A stretch of 64,000 nucleotides of DNA from Limonium bicolor (Eukaryota; Streptophyta; Magnoliopsida; Caryophyllales; Plumbaginaceae): contig CM041780.1 in the NCBI GenBank assembly GCA_023374045.1, positions 33,102,337 to 33,166,336 on the forward strand, given 5' to 3'. How positions within the stretch are numbered: the stretch's first letter is position 1; every line of letters starts with the position of its first letter. This document shows positions 35,500 to 48,278 of the stretch, in pieces. The notes below the pieces were generated by a model. It was given only the letters and a program-made list of their open reading frames with translations. It made no database searches and was not told the DNA's origin. The translations under genes were made by a program, and so were the position numbers.

Positions 35500-36599
35500 T
35501 GTAACACCCCATCTCTAAATACAATGATCGTCGCCCTAAGTCCATCTCGTACATTAACAACGCAGCGGAAAAGTTCTAAATTGGTGTTACCGCTGTTAGT
35601 CACCCACGTGACTAACTAGGCCTATTCTCTTAACAAGTCACGGTATGACTAACCGGATAATTACTCGAGCATCTAAAACATTACAATTCATAAACCACAA
35701 CTTATACCGAGTATCTCATATCCTAATACATCATACTAACGTCTCATCAATATACTAAACGAGTGTACATGCACAACTCGTGTAACAAATGTAAAAGCAA
35801 CCTGAAGTACTCTACCCGCTCCCACTCTCAGGTTGTGTCCTCGTCTGGCACGTACCTGCAAAGTTTAAATCACAGGCCCCAAGGGGCTCAGCACATGGCT
35901 GGTACAGAAAACGTGCAGCCCACAAGCTAGCAGGGTTACACACGACTACTTTGTCGTATACATGCAATTGTTTATTCATACAAATAATAATAAGAAGTAC
36001 GATAACAAACAACACATTCATGTGAAACATTCACAGCTCAAATAAAGCGAACGTCGTAATGGACGCCATTAATGATGTAAGTTAGATTCTAACTCCTGAG
36101 GCCTGAGAATTGTTGAAATACCCTGACCTTAAATATAGGGATTAAAATTAATCTAATACGTATTTAAGGGCCTAATGACGCCTAAGAAATTTGGGTAAGG
36201 AAAAATAAATCCAAAAGAAATAAAGAAATGCTTAAAAAGCGAAAAACGCTAAATAAGCGTTAAATAACCATAGGACGTATGAGACCTCGGTTAGCATATT
36301 ATATGGATTATAAAGCCTTAATAAGGCCTAAATAATACATGGGAAGAACTCCCGAAGAAAACGGATCCAAATAATGAATTAAAACGCTAATAGAGCTTTA
36401 GCTCACGTTTTTCGAGAAAACCCGAAAACATGATTTTAGTGGTCAAACGAACCCGTAAAAAAATTATAAATCATTAAATATCAATTATTAAGCATTAAAT
36501 GAAGCTTAATAACCAATAAAATTAAAGAAACAAGAAAATTCTGGAAAACGGGCCCGGTTAGTGAATAGTGCTAAACCGGGTAAATAAACGAGTGTTTTC

Positions 36600-36607
36600 T
36601 ATAAAAG
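36600..36607 (+). promoter_or_regulatory. Candidate TATA box of LTR E
   Basis: TATAAAAG about 486 bp from the LTR start, followed by a pyrimidine-rich leader. If it is used, U3 is only about 0.5 kb and most of the LTR, including the hairpin array, is transcribed. Confidence 0.45.
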
Positions 36608-38189
36608 ATGAAAAAATGCTCCAGCTAGTATAACAGTGGGGGCCGGTATGTAATAAGTCAAAAGCTCTCTCACACACACACACACTTGTAACCAGCTAAT
36701 TAAATGTGGAGCTAAAAAGTAAAAAGGGGGGAAAGTAAAAAGGGGCTCTTACACTCTCTCACCTCTACTCCCCCTCATTCTCTAATCCCCTCACGTACTG
36801 CACTCCCTCCTCTCTCTCTCTGAATTCTCTTCTTCCTCCCAATGCCAACAATGGCAATTTTACAACCCCCACATAACACCCACTTCTCTCCTATTGTTGA
36901 GTACCCAAAACAACTCCAAATGCAATAAAAACCATACCATTGAAATCCCCTCACCAAGGAGAACATCTTCCTCCTTCCAAAAATCCAAAAGCTCCAATTT
37001 CGTTTTCATGGGTGGAAGCCATTTGAAGATTTGAGTCCACCATTAGAAGCTCCTCGTCCACCTTGATGTTTGAGGTAAAAAGAATTTCGAAAATCCACCG
37101 TTTCTAGCCCTTGTTTGCATTATAAGAATTTTCAAATTTTGAACTCTTTGTTCCTTATGCTCCAGCCGATTTTGGCTTCTTCCATGGGCTAGAAATCTCA
37201 CTCTCTTTCTAACCAAGGACCTCACTCATTGGTTGGAAGGTAATGTTCTTTCTAAACCCTAAAAACATCTAAATTCTAGGATTAGTTGTGAATGGATGAT
37301 AAGTTAGAATTGTGTGTTGGTATGGGCTGTAGCTGGCATTGGAGTGTGGACTCCATTTGAAACCGAGAACAAGAAGGAAAGGAAGGAAAAGGAAGAAGAA
37401 AGGAAGAGAAGGAGAAGAAAGAAAGAAAAACAAAGATCACAAGGTAAATGCCCTACCTTGAGCTAGACTTGTATGGTGTAGTGTAACAGTTTTGAATATT
37501 GGAAATGAGTAGTGTATATGGGAATGAGTAATAGGTATGTTGTAGGGTAATGAGGAAGAGAATGTAACATTGTTGAGTTTTAAAAGATGTTTAAAAGCTT
37601 GGGAAAACATTGGATAATGAGTATGTTTGTGCAGGGGATGTATGTGTGAAATAGTGTTGTTTGATGTTGGTACTGATATGGGAATCGGAATGAATGTGTA
37701 GGCTGAAAATGTATGTGGGCAATGTTAAAAATATAGGGGAACCTCTGCCCAAATTTGTATGGAAATAGGAGGACTTAGTGTGTAAGAGGAGAAAACTACC
37801 TGGTAACAACTAGGTGAATTTTGAAGAGTTTAAGTGAGTAGTTTAGTATTTTGAAACAGATTTGGAGAGGAGCTAGGTAATGGGATGGAACTAGGATTGA
37901 GGTAAAGCATTGAGGATGTTAGGAGTAGCATTAGTAGAGGGAGTATTGAATGGAAAAGAGGAAAGGAAAAATCTGTAAAAATTGTAGAAGAAAGAATACG
38001 GTAATAGTGGAGAAAAACTGACAGTGGAGTGTGTTTTGTAACAGATTTGGATAGGGGTGCATTAGGCTAGTTTAAAGTGCTTAATCAATGCTAAAATATG
38101 CTAGATTATATGTAGGAATATTAGGGAAGAGATTGGTAGAAGTTTGGAGTTGAAACAAAGCTTTAAAACTGGAAATTTGCAACAGACTG

Positions 38190-38522
38190 GATTGGTCCTG
38201 GTTTGCAAACAAGTACACAAACCAGGACCACCTCTTAAACTAGGCAGAATGCTTTCTCACTGGAATGGTCCGAGTTTTGCAAACAAGTACGCAAACCAGG
38301 ACCACCTCAAAAACTTGACAGAAAGTATCGCAGAAGGAAGGTCTGGGTTTGCAAACAAGTACACAAACCCGGACCACCTTAAAAATACGACAGAAAGTTT
38401 TCTAAAGTGATGGTCCGGGTTTGTAAACTGGTACACAAACCCAAACCACCATAAAAACTTGACAGAACGTTCCCAAAGTGTTGGTCCGGGTTTACAAACT
38501 CGGACACAAACCCGGACCAACA
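38190..38522 (+). repeat. Tandem inverted-repeat array of LTR E
   Basis: Five units of about 70 bp with arms TGGTCCGGGTTTG and CAAACCCGGACCA. The first unit has TGGTCCTGGTTTG paired with CAAACCAGGACCA: both arms changed together and the 13-bp stem is kept. Spacers hold GACAGAAAGT. Confidence 0.9.
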
Positions 38523-39688
38523 CAAAAATGCTACAGAAAGTGTAAAAATGGAATTTTAAGATGGGGAATTGAATGGTAATGATAGTATAAGGTAATTAAG
38601 ACATGATTAATGATGTTTAAAGGTCATTAAGGCTATAAACAAGCTTAGGAAATAATTTTAAGTAAGTAACATAAGTAAAGGTATTTGAACAATGAAGAAT
38701 TAGTAAGTATAAACTAGGAAACTCTAGAAGTAATGAGTAAGGTTAATTATGGATGATTAACCACCCAACTGTATGTATGTGATAGGATTCGATTAGTCAA
38801 ACACCGAAGAGGAGTCGGTGAGTCCGAAATCAATGGTGAAAGGTATGATTTCTTCATGCCCTGTATCCTAATCTGGTTACCCCGATTTGTGTGCTTATTT
38901 GATAACCTAATAAGATAAATGCATGAATCGGACTATATTGCACTTACTTGTGCTTGTTTACATTGTTCTTGATATTTGTCTTGAACAATAGTTTGTATAA
39001 TTCATGAAATATATGAATGATGTTGAAGTGTATTTGTATCTCGTAGTGTACTTGTATATTGTATTGTATTTTTGTATGGATGTGTATTTGAGTAATGCAA
39101 TTGTGTATGTGGCTTGAATGTAATTGACTTCTACTAATTCCTAACCACCTAACTCCTAACGTAAGTATTGAATAAATTGGGATGAGTAGAAGTCCGATAT
39201 AGTTTCCGCCACGCGTGAGGATGAGGAGACACAAGAGGTTGGATCCGATTCCTGGTTCTTAAACTGGTCCACGGCCCAAACCCCTTAAATGGGTAGCATC
39301 CTGGATTGGTGAACCAAGTAAATCTCGGTGGTGGGACAGAGTAGTCCCCGGGCGGAGGTCCCAACGACTTGACTTGAGTAAGTAAGTAAGTAAAGTATGA
39401 GCATGTATGCGTAAGTATTGTGTAACGAGTAAAAGAGTAATCTCCACCCGATTAACCAGGGTGGACAAAAAGGAGCTAACAAGTATGGTGTATTGTGTAT
39501 GTATTTCGTATGTATCGTATATGTATTGTGTATTGTGGATATCGGGAAAGGTAAGTATGTATCTGCTGGCTTGTATGATTTACCGTGTATGTATTGAAGT
39601 GTATGTATGTATTCCTTGCGTAAAAGTATTGTAGTATTATGTATGAAAGCATGTGTGCATGTATGTATGAATAAAAAATGCATGTATT

Positions 39689-39790
39689 CGACCAAGTGGT
39701 CGGCGTACCCTCACTAGTACACGGGGTATGCGGTATCATATTCAGCGAAAGCTGGCCCCCTAGGGGGAACGTTTTTAGTGAGCAGGTACC
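39689..39790 (+). promoter_or_regulatory. Conserved LTR module (E)
   Basis: CGACCAAGTGGTCG hairpin, GCGTACCC/GGGGTATGC pair, GCCCCCTAGGGGG, GTTTTTAG and GCAG/GTACC, in the same order as in LTRs F, P, Q, Y and B. Confidence 0.6.
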
Positions 39791-42700
39791 CGAAGAGGAT
39801 GTGGTCAGGGTAAGAGACCGGTGGCTACACTTGGATAGTTAGGAACTAGAATGTAGAAGTGTACTCATGCACCTCCCTCTTGTACTTAGGAACTAAGTAT
39901 TTGTGAGGAATGGGTAGTGGTTAGACTCTTAATGAGTATGGGTGGAATTGAAAGAGGTAATTGTACTTGTATAAGGAAACTTAGTAAAACTCGGTGTATT
40001 ATATTGTATTGAACTTATGGAGTATTGTAATGAATGGGAAGTTCTAGTATTGATTTGGTAATTGGAGTATGTGTTGTAAGTGTGTAGTACTCGGATATTC
40101 CAGTCCATCAGACCGATGCTGTATGTAGTAGTAGAGCCTTGTTGTGTCACGTGGGTGCTAACGGCATTGTATCACCCACTGTATGTATGTCAGTATCCTG
40201 CGTGAGTCTGGATTGTTTAAGAAGATTGGACGGTAATGACAGTAATAGCGGTAGGGGTGTTACAAATGTTTAGTTATCGTGTTTGACCATACCTTATAAG
40301 TGTCAACCGTTCTCTTAATAGAACTGGTTGTTCTCTAACTGAATTGTTTATTTTTGTCGGGTCAAAGTAACCCTAGCCAATGAGTTATTAGCTCCACTGG
40401 GTTTATAAACATTAATTCTTAAGTTATGAGGGGTGTAGGCTTGACCCTCCTGCGCCTCCTGAATTTGCCTCCCACCTCGAACTGTTCACTCGAGCTGGTC
40501 GGGTCGTTTGCCGACCCTAGGCGACAAGTCGTAGACGAGCCATATGCGGAAGACAGATCTGATACAGATGCCGACCTCCTAACCTAAACATACATGCCCG
40601 GAGTTAGTCCCGGATTCCTATTCTCCCAAGTTCCATTTAGCTGAAGTCTCATTGACAATTTGTTAGTTAAACCTCTCTCGGTATTAACCAACTAATAACA
40701 GGGAGTATTTATAACCTTATACAATTGTTTACTAAACATTGTTAATGAACAAGCTCTGAATCAATTCGTGTTAGTGTGCAATGGACACACAATAACAATA
40801 CAATAAATCGGTTTCATGCTTAATCTTGCTTAGTCATATCACAATAACACATAGCACACAAACTGAGGTAGACCTCGTTAGCAAACAAGCTACAAGAATC
40901 CCATACCGTACACCGGAGACTGGCTAGCTCTTAATCCCTCGTTCGCCTAATCCACCGAGCGCCTTTGACTTATCTAGATCTGTAACCAAAACTAGTATTA
41001 GTATCCTGTGTCTTAGAACTAATTTGGTTCTCTTTTCAACTTAAACCTCTTCCTAGGTTAACCCGGGTATAATAGTATACCCGTTAAACGGGTTCGTTCA
41101 TTTAGGAGCGTTTTCGAGCTCAATTCCAATTCATTAACATACTAACGTCGTTAGCAGTTATGTAGTTGCACAGTTAGCAACTTTAGACTTATACAGACCT
41201 TGTATTAGGTTTTAGTATTTTTCACTATTCATCCGTATTTCACTATTCATTTATACGGTCTCGTATTCCACTATTTATTTATACGGCCTCGTATTTTACT
41301 ATTCACCGTATTTCACTATTCACGTATACGTCTCGTATTTGACTATTCATATATACGTAGTTACTATTCATGTATACGTATTTACTATTCATGTATACGT
41401 ATTTGTTATTCATGTATATGTATACTATTCATGTATACGAGTACTATTCATGTACACTAAAATTTTCGTATACGTCTGTATGATACTACGTATCATACGT
41501 ATTTATTTTTTTTTCCAATATAACTTGTACTTTCATTAAAAATACTCTAAGTATTGATTTCTCCTACACTTATAAATTACGGGTATACCCCTCGTATGTC
41601 TGAAGTTATATACGGGTCTCGTTTAACCCTGTCTTAACTCTGTTTCTTTTACAACTTGTTTCTAAATTCTTTATTTAATTTCCTTAACCTTCTCAACACA
41701 TAAAAATGTGTTATTTACATTATTTACCCATAGTTTCCTCATAATCTCTATTTTACTCACAATAAGTTCTAAACTTGTTATTTTTTTTATTTCTAATTTC
41801 TTCCAAAGTCATACTTAATTAATTTCTTTTATACTTTTGGTCAATTACCAAAATATACCCAAGTTTGACCAGTCTTTTATGGTCAAACCCCCTAACCTTC
41901 CATAATTTACAATATTACCCCTAAAGTTAATTTAACTTAACTTTTTATTCCTTTATCCTTTTAATATCTCATCTTTTGCTACAAATCTTATTCTAGCTCC
42001 TCTAAACATTTTATAAACTATCATTGACCAAGTTTGACCACGTTTGACCAGGGAAATTACCATTTTACCCTTGTGGTCTTTTCTTTTATCCTAACTCATT
42101 TATTAACTAATTTAACTCCAATTAATTTCTAATTTTCGTAGCTAATTTTCCTACAAATTTTTGAACATCAAAAATCATTTTAAACATCTCTAAACCACCA
42201 GATTTAATTATCTAATGTTATAGTATATAAATACCATCTTTTATTATCCTTAAATATACCAAAAAACATATATAATTCCTTATAACACTCACAAACTCTT
42301 TATAAATTGTAAACATAATTCTACAATTATTTTCTCATCATCTAAATTTCATAATAACTCATATATATTTTCGGCAATTATAATATATAACTAAAACTTC
42401 TCAAATTTTACATATTACTCTTAATTATACTAATTCCTTTAATTTAACTAAGTTAGATATTTTTTCTAACTCAATTAATACCCTTAATTTTCGGCCATAA
42501 TATAAACCATAGTTTATGAATTTTTCTTGTATATTATGATAGCTTATATTGAAGCTTATATCATAAGGGGTATAAATCTATTCTTAGATTTAATAAACAT
42601 TAACTTTTAATAAGCTAAAAACTGAATATTAATCACCAAAATTTTGGCAATAAATAATAAGATGAACAATATGTTAGATCGTATATAGATCAACAATTAG

Positions 42701-44047
42701 AACCTTGAAATAGGTAGTTGTAGGATTTACCTTGTATATTAACCATTAGCTTAATATTTAAGCTTGATTTTCTTAGAAATTTTGACAGCAATTTGCTAGA
42801 GAAATTGGCTCCAAATTATACAACAAGATGAAGAATAAGATGGGTTAGTATCCCATGCCAATCGGCTGTAACAAAAACCAAAGAACAAGAAGTTTTCAAG
42901 AAGGCAATGTTTTACCTCGAGAATCAAAGGCACTTATTCGTGGTTTTTCCTACGAATCTGGGGGATCATGAGCTATGGTTGTAAAGCTACTGAAAAGAGG
43001 ATTCCAACGAGCTATCAAGCTTGTGATTTGGAGTTAGGACGAGAATGTTATGATTTCTACAAGGCAAGGTGTTCTTTAAGGCTCAAATCTAAGAACATTG
43101 AGTTTTTTGGTGTTGTTTCTTCAAAGAGAGGATGAGCCACGAATTTGGGAGCTCTCATATGACAGGTAAGAGTCTGATTAATGGTTCACCAAGGGGACAA
43201 GATGATTTGGCAATTCAAGGAAGTCTTGGTTGTTGAAATAGTAGAAATTAAAGTATTTTGGACTTGGTGACTCATCCTTGATGTCGGCAGCATAGGGTCT
43301 CATTTTACCTGATTCTTTTTTTGTTTTTCCTTGTATTTATGTAACATTTTATGCATTAAACTCGTTCATAATGACTTATACCATGTGTTAGGTATGTTAC
43401 ATAGCCAAAAATGCCTTAAAACACATTTTATGTGCTTCCGGGTTCACATTGATTATGCAATTTGTTTTGGCTAGTTTAAATGTGTTATTAGTACATTTAC
43501 AACCTTTAGATACTTTGTTCGTGAAATAGCATGTTGCTCATTCCAATTTAAACCAAATCGTTTAGTGGTTTCTTCTTGACTTTCGTCAGTTTAGTACCGG
43601 TTTTTGGTGGACTTGTATACTTATTTTGTGTGTACACGTAATGGTTCCTATGACCATTTTATTGTTGTTCCCTTATTCCTTATTGGTATTTAGGCTCACT
43701 AGCCTTTTAGTTCCATGTATACATGCTTAAAGCACATTTTCCTTTAAAGCACATTTTCCTTTAATGCACATTTTTGTGCTCTAAGGTGCGTTTTTGTTTA
43801 AACGCTAATTCCGCTTAATGTGTTTTACTAATCTTAGAGGTATTTCACATTTAAAATCTCTTGGGAACTTATTGGTAGTTCCCTAATTATTTATACTCTT
43901 TAAAACACCTTTTGCTTTAATTGTTCCAAAAGCATGTTTTGGTGTAAATTGTTGTTTAACACTTCTTCTAATGTTTATAAGGCACGTTCTAGCCTTAGTA
44001 TATCCTAATTAGATAGTTCATTAATATATTAAGGTTGGGGTATCTCA

Positions 44048-44576
44048 GTGTTGACATACGTATATAATGTATTGTTGTCTTGCATGCTGTTTGAACTAAA
44101 ATGAACCGCATGCTCTCGACCAAATAGTCGGTGTACCCGCGCTAGTACGCGGGGTATGCGGAAGTCATATGCAGCAATTTTGCTGAGCCCCTAGGGGCAT
44201 CGTTTTTATTTTCCAGGTACATTAAAGCCGTCTACCGTTCGAGAGTAGGACAGGGTTGCTATTGAATATGGGTGGTCGTTTAAGAACTTGTATTTGTTGT
44301 ATTGTGGATTTGTAAGACCGAAAGGTCATTGATAGACTTGGAAATTGTAGATACTCAGTATAGAACAGTATGGAGATTGTATTTGTATAAATTGTAATTG
44401 AAAGGTTGTATTTGGTTTGAGAATTGTTTAAGGAAGTGGAATGTATCATTGTATAGAGTACTCGGTATAAGACCCATGTTTCATCCCTCTGGTTGTATTG
44501 GAATTTCCGCTGCATTGTTGTTGGTAATTGAGACGGGTTAGAAGTTAATTGCGTGATTACCGGTATGGGTGTTACA
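44048..44576 (+). mobile_element. Right end of LTR P (host of D)
   Basis: Begins where D ends and finishes GGTATGGGTGTTACA. It contains the conserved module (44116-44219, including GCCCCTAGGGGC and TTTTCCAG/GTAC). Its left part is off the window. Confidence 0.7.
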
Positions 44577-45472
44577 CCTTATCCCTGTCCGGAGGTCATA
44601 CCGACTTAAATTGAGAATTGGTAAGAGATGGGAAATTGATTGAGGATGACTTGGATTTGTTGAGTTGGTGACCTTGAGTAAAGAATTGATAACATCCGAT
44701 TAACCTGGATGGTAATTGGGCTAACCCCTCGTGAAGCTTGATTGAGGATGGACCTTGGTTGTTGATTGTGAGACTTGTGCCTTGATTGATATTCCTAGAT
44801 TGTTGTTGTCATGCATGCTTATGCTTCGGTTATTTAGCATGTTGTTATTATAAAATGAACCACATGTTGGCGACCAATTAGTTGGCGTACCCTCGCTAGT
44901 ACGCGGGGTATGAGGAAGTCATATGCAGCTTTTACTGAGCCCCTTGGGGCACCGTTTTTAGTTCTGGTATCCGACAAAGCGAAGAGGTCGAGTGTGAGAT
45001 TGGACTGTCGTGATTAGTTAGCTAGGGATTACCTTGGATATTGAATTGTTGTTTACGGGCTTGTAGCCCATTTAAATTGCTGGTGTACCAAGTGTGCACC
45101 CTCATGTACTTGAGAACATGTAGAATTGTGAGAACGTAGGGTAGGAGGGTAGATACTTGATAAGTTTGTAAAAGCTCGCGAGGAGTATTGTACTTTGTAT
45201 TTGTACCTTAGGAACTCGGTATCTTGGTTTGTAAACTTAAGTATGGTTTGAATGAAGAATCATGTATACTTGCTTTGAATTTGGATTGTATTTGTTGTAC
45301 TCGGTTATTCCGGTCCATCAGACCGATTCTGTATTGGTAGTAGGCCTTGTTAGTCACGTGGGTGCTAACGGCATTGTATCACCCGTTGTTGTGTATGGTT
45401 TATCCGCTGCATTGTATAGAAGTTGGGACGATTAGACGGTAATGACGGGATTAGCAGTCAGGGTGTTATACA
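44577..45472 (+). mobile_element. Right end of LTR Q (host of P)
   Basis: LTR-tail sequence with module GAGCCCCTTGGGGC and GTTTTTAG (about 44933-44970), then the GTTAGTCACGTGG/GGTGCTAAC region. It ends in a damaged terminus near 45472 (GGTGTTATACA). No gene. Confidence 0.65.
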
Positions 45473-45890
45473 GCATTTATCATACCAGCAAAGGTGTTGA
45501 GCCCCTCGGGGCCTACCATATTTTTCAAAGTAAAAGATGGAAAACGACTCACCCTAAAAGGAGCGGGTAGACATACTTTGGTTTCTTTATTTTGATACAT
45601 GAGTTATGTATGTACACTCATGATTGTAAATAAGTAAACAGTTGTAGTAGACTTGTATTAGCTGTATGAGATACTTGATACTTGGTATGTTTTGGTTTAA
45701 GTGTTGTAAATATTTATGCTCGGTATATTCTGGACCATGAGACCGCGACTTGAAATTGAAGAGGGCCTAGTTAGTCACGTGGGTGACTAACTGCGGTAAC
45801 ACCAACTTAGTATGAATTTCCGCTGTGATATTACTATAAGGGCATGAATTTTTAACCGATAATCACATTGTTAATAGTTTGGGTGCTACA
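45473..45890 (+). mobile_element. Right end of LTR R (host of Q)
   Basis: Starts inside the module (GAGCCCCTCGGGGC, about 45498-45512) and ends GGGTGCTACA at 45890, where S internal sequence begins. No gene. Confidence 0.65.
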
Positions 45891-46081
45891 ATCATCCATC
45901 ATCACAACTCATTCCAATATGATAATTCACAATCAAGTACATAATTCAACACATCCAAACATAATGTAATCAACATATAACATATCAGACAACTACAATT
46001 CCTCAAGACGGTTTACCCCAAATTTTAATTTCTTTTAATTAACTCTTATCTTATTTCAAAAACCATGCTCCGATACCACCT

Positions 46082-47231
46082 TATAACACTCTATATTTTT
46101 CCTCAAATGAAAGAACGTGTCGATAGGGTCTAACGCTGCAAACGGAATTGATAACGGTCTTCAACGAGTCTTAAATTTGAGAAAGAAGGTTTGTTCGAAC
46201 TTGTGTCTGGACATTGATGTTCGGACACAAGTCAAGAAAAATCGTGCTGAGAAATCCAAAGTGTCCGAACTTGTCTGCAGACATTGATGTTCGGACACAA
46301 GTCGAGAGTTTGCAAACAGAAGGTGAAAGTGTCTGAACTTGAGTCCGGACATTGATGTTCGGACACAAGTCGGAGTTAAAAATATAGACATTGGAAGATG
46401 TGAACATGTAAGTTCGGACACAAGTTATGATAAAACCTAAGTACGTGGTCAGAACATTGGTCTGAACATGTAAATTTGGACCAATGCCAAGACTTACAGT
46501 TCAGACACGTCCTCGCATGCTGTGCGAACATGTATGTTCAGACAGATGTTCGGACAAACCAAACTGTGAAAAGTTAAAATGCTCTCGGGCCTGTCCGAAC
46601 ATGGATGTCCGGACGGACGTTAGGACAGGTCCAAAGTTACGAAAATCATAACGAAAACAGGGTTAGAAAGAGTACAAAATGACCACAATATTAATGCCAA
46701 TAGAAAGTGAATTTTTTTTTTGGATATGTAGTGAAGGTTTACCATAAAAAACAAAGCATAAATTACTACAAATCCAGAGTGCTACCGCCACATTCTACTT
46801 TCAAGTGCTCAGGCTAAACCTCTAACAATTCAACAAAACCATATATTTAAACATCGTATCTCAAATATTGTATCTCGAAAATAATTCCAACTTCTACGTC
46901 TATGTGATGGCTTGATCCCAGCCCTAACTTCACCAATCCGTACCTGCGATCAGAAAACCATATTCAAATACATAAGGGATCCCGCAAATTAGTGAAACTG
47001 AGTAAATCCTACCTCACTATGTAAAATATGTTTTGAAATTCCTTTTTATCATCAATTCATCAATGATCAAGATAAATATTAACCAACAATTAAAACAATT
47101 TTCCTAGTAGGCAGGTAAATCAATAAGAACAATGAGGGAACATTCATCAGGAAACAACCACAACTCAAATAAGGACAGTCACCTTTGGGACCATCAAACA
47201 CCACCTCACCCTAAGTCTTTAAGTGTGCACA
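46082..47231 (-). repeat. First complete LTR of S
   Basis: 1150 bp. It carries an inverted-repeat array at about 46195-46640 with arms TGTCCGAAC and GTTCGGACA; the frames at 46161-46421 are translations of this array. Confidence 0.75.
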
Positions 47232-47833
47232 CCCCCTATCCATCATCACAACTCATTCCAATATGATAATTCCACTCTCAAAGTACATAATTCAACACAT
47301 CCAAACATTATGTAATCAACACATAACATATCATACAACAACAATTCCTCAAGACGGCTTACCCAAATTTTAATTCCTTATAAGTAACTCTTATCTTATT
47401 TCAAAAACCATGCTCACATACCACTTTGTAACACACTAGATTTTGCCTCAAATGAAAGAACGTGTCGATTGGGGTCTAACGCTGCAAACGGAATTGAAAA
47501 CGGTCTTCAAACGAGTCTTAAAATTAAGAAAGAAGGTTTATCCAAACTTGTGTCTGGACATTGATGTTTGGACACAAGTCGAGAGAAATCGTGCTGAGAA
47601 ATACAAAGTGTCCAAACTTGTCTCCAGACATTGATGTTCAGACACAAGTTGAGAGTTTGCAAACAAAAGGTGAAAGAGTCTGAACTTGTGTCCGGACATT
47701 GATGTTCAGACACAAGTTGAGAGTTAAAAATATAGACATTTGAAGATGTGAACATGTAAGTTGGAACACAAGTTCCGATAAAACCTAAGTACGTGGTCGG
47801 AACATTGGTCTGAACATGTAAATTCGGACCAAT

Positions 47834-48278
47834 TGTAACAGCCCAGTAATCAACCCACTTGTGAGATATTGTCCGCTTTGGGCCGCAGCCTGCACGGTTT
47901 TGCTTCCGCGGTACCATCCCCAAAAGGCCTCTCACAAGGCAAGAGTATCCCCACACCTATAAGGTGTGGTTTGTGCGCTCTCCCGATCGATGTGGGAGGT
48001 GACCCCTACACTGGGTATCACACTCTGCCCCCCTTGGGAGCCCAGCGTCCCCGCTGGCACACCGACCTTGGCCTGGCTCTGATACCAACTGTAACAGCCC
48101 AGTAATCAACCCACTTGTGAGATATTGTCCGCTTTCGGCCGCAGCCCGCACGGTTTTGCTTCCGGGGTACCATCCCCAAAAGGCCTCTCACAAGGCAAGA
48201 GTATCCCCACACCAATAAGGTGTGGTTCGTGCGCTCTCCCGATCGATGTGGGAGGCGACCCCTACACTGGGTATCACA
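47834..48278 (-). mobile_element. TRIM (terminal-repeat retrotransposon in miniature)
   Basis: Two 189-bp LTRs (47834-48022 and 48090-48278), nearly identical, TGTAACAGCCC to GGGTATCACA, around a 67-bp internal with GGCTCTGATACCA (the minus-strand initiator-Met primer site) and CCCCCCTTGGGAGCCCAGCG. This is the common plant TRIM arrangement; the 5S-like domain of Cassandra TRIMs is not seen. Left flank CCAAT is not repeated at its own right edge but after element B. Confidence 0.9.

Larger units (their letters stand above)
36114..40264 (+). mobile_element. Solo LTR E inserted in the third D LTR
   Basis: 4151 bp, TGAAATACCC to TAGGGGTGTTACA. Left flank ATTGT, right flank AATGT (5-bp TSD with one change); the empty site is readable near 26275 in the central D LTR. 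It holds a TATA box (36600-36607), a CA microsatellite (about 36671-36684), a CT-rich leader to about 36840, AAG/GTAA donor-like sites (near 37074, 37240 and 37441), a hairpin array (38190-38522), and the conserved module (39689-39790). No coding sequence is supported. Confidence 0.9.
35500..44047 (-). repeat. Third LTR of element D, split by solo LTR E
   Basis: About 4.39 kb once E (36114-40264) and one TSD copy are removed. It starts TGTAACACCCC next to the D2 primer site and ends GGGGTATCTCA at 44047. It contains the ATTCATGTATACGTATTTA-type array (41215-41505). Apparent frames there (for example 41339-41539) are translations of the repeat. Confidence 0.85.

Noticed and set aside
38144..38523. 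Overlapping open frames on both strands
   Set aside because: Both are translations of the inverted-repeat array of LTR E; stops are absent only because the repeat lacks them.
44048..45890. Tandem LTR copies by local duplication
   Set aside because: Each piece starts at a different point of the LTR and ends at a terminus, as expected for successive nested insertions rather than duplication.
47507..47956. 149-codon minus-strand frame
   Set aside because: Spans the S LTR array and the TRIM LTR, crossing an insertion boundary, so it cannot be a conserved gene.
47834..48278. Cassandra-type TRIM with a 5S rRNA domain
   Set aside because: The LTRs are only 189 bp and I see no 5S-like internal promoter boxes.
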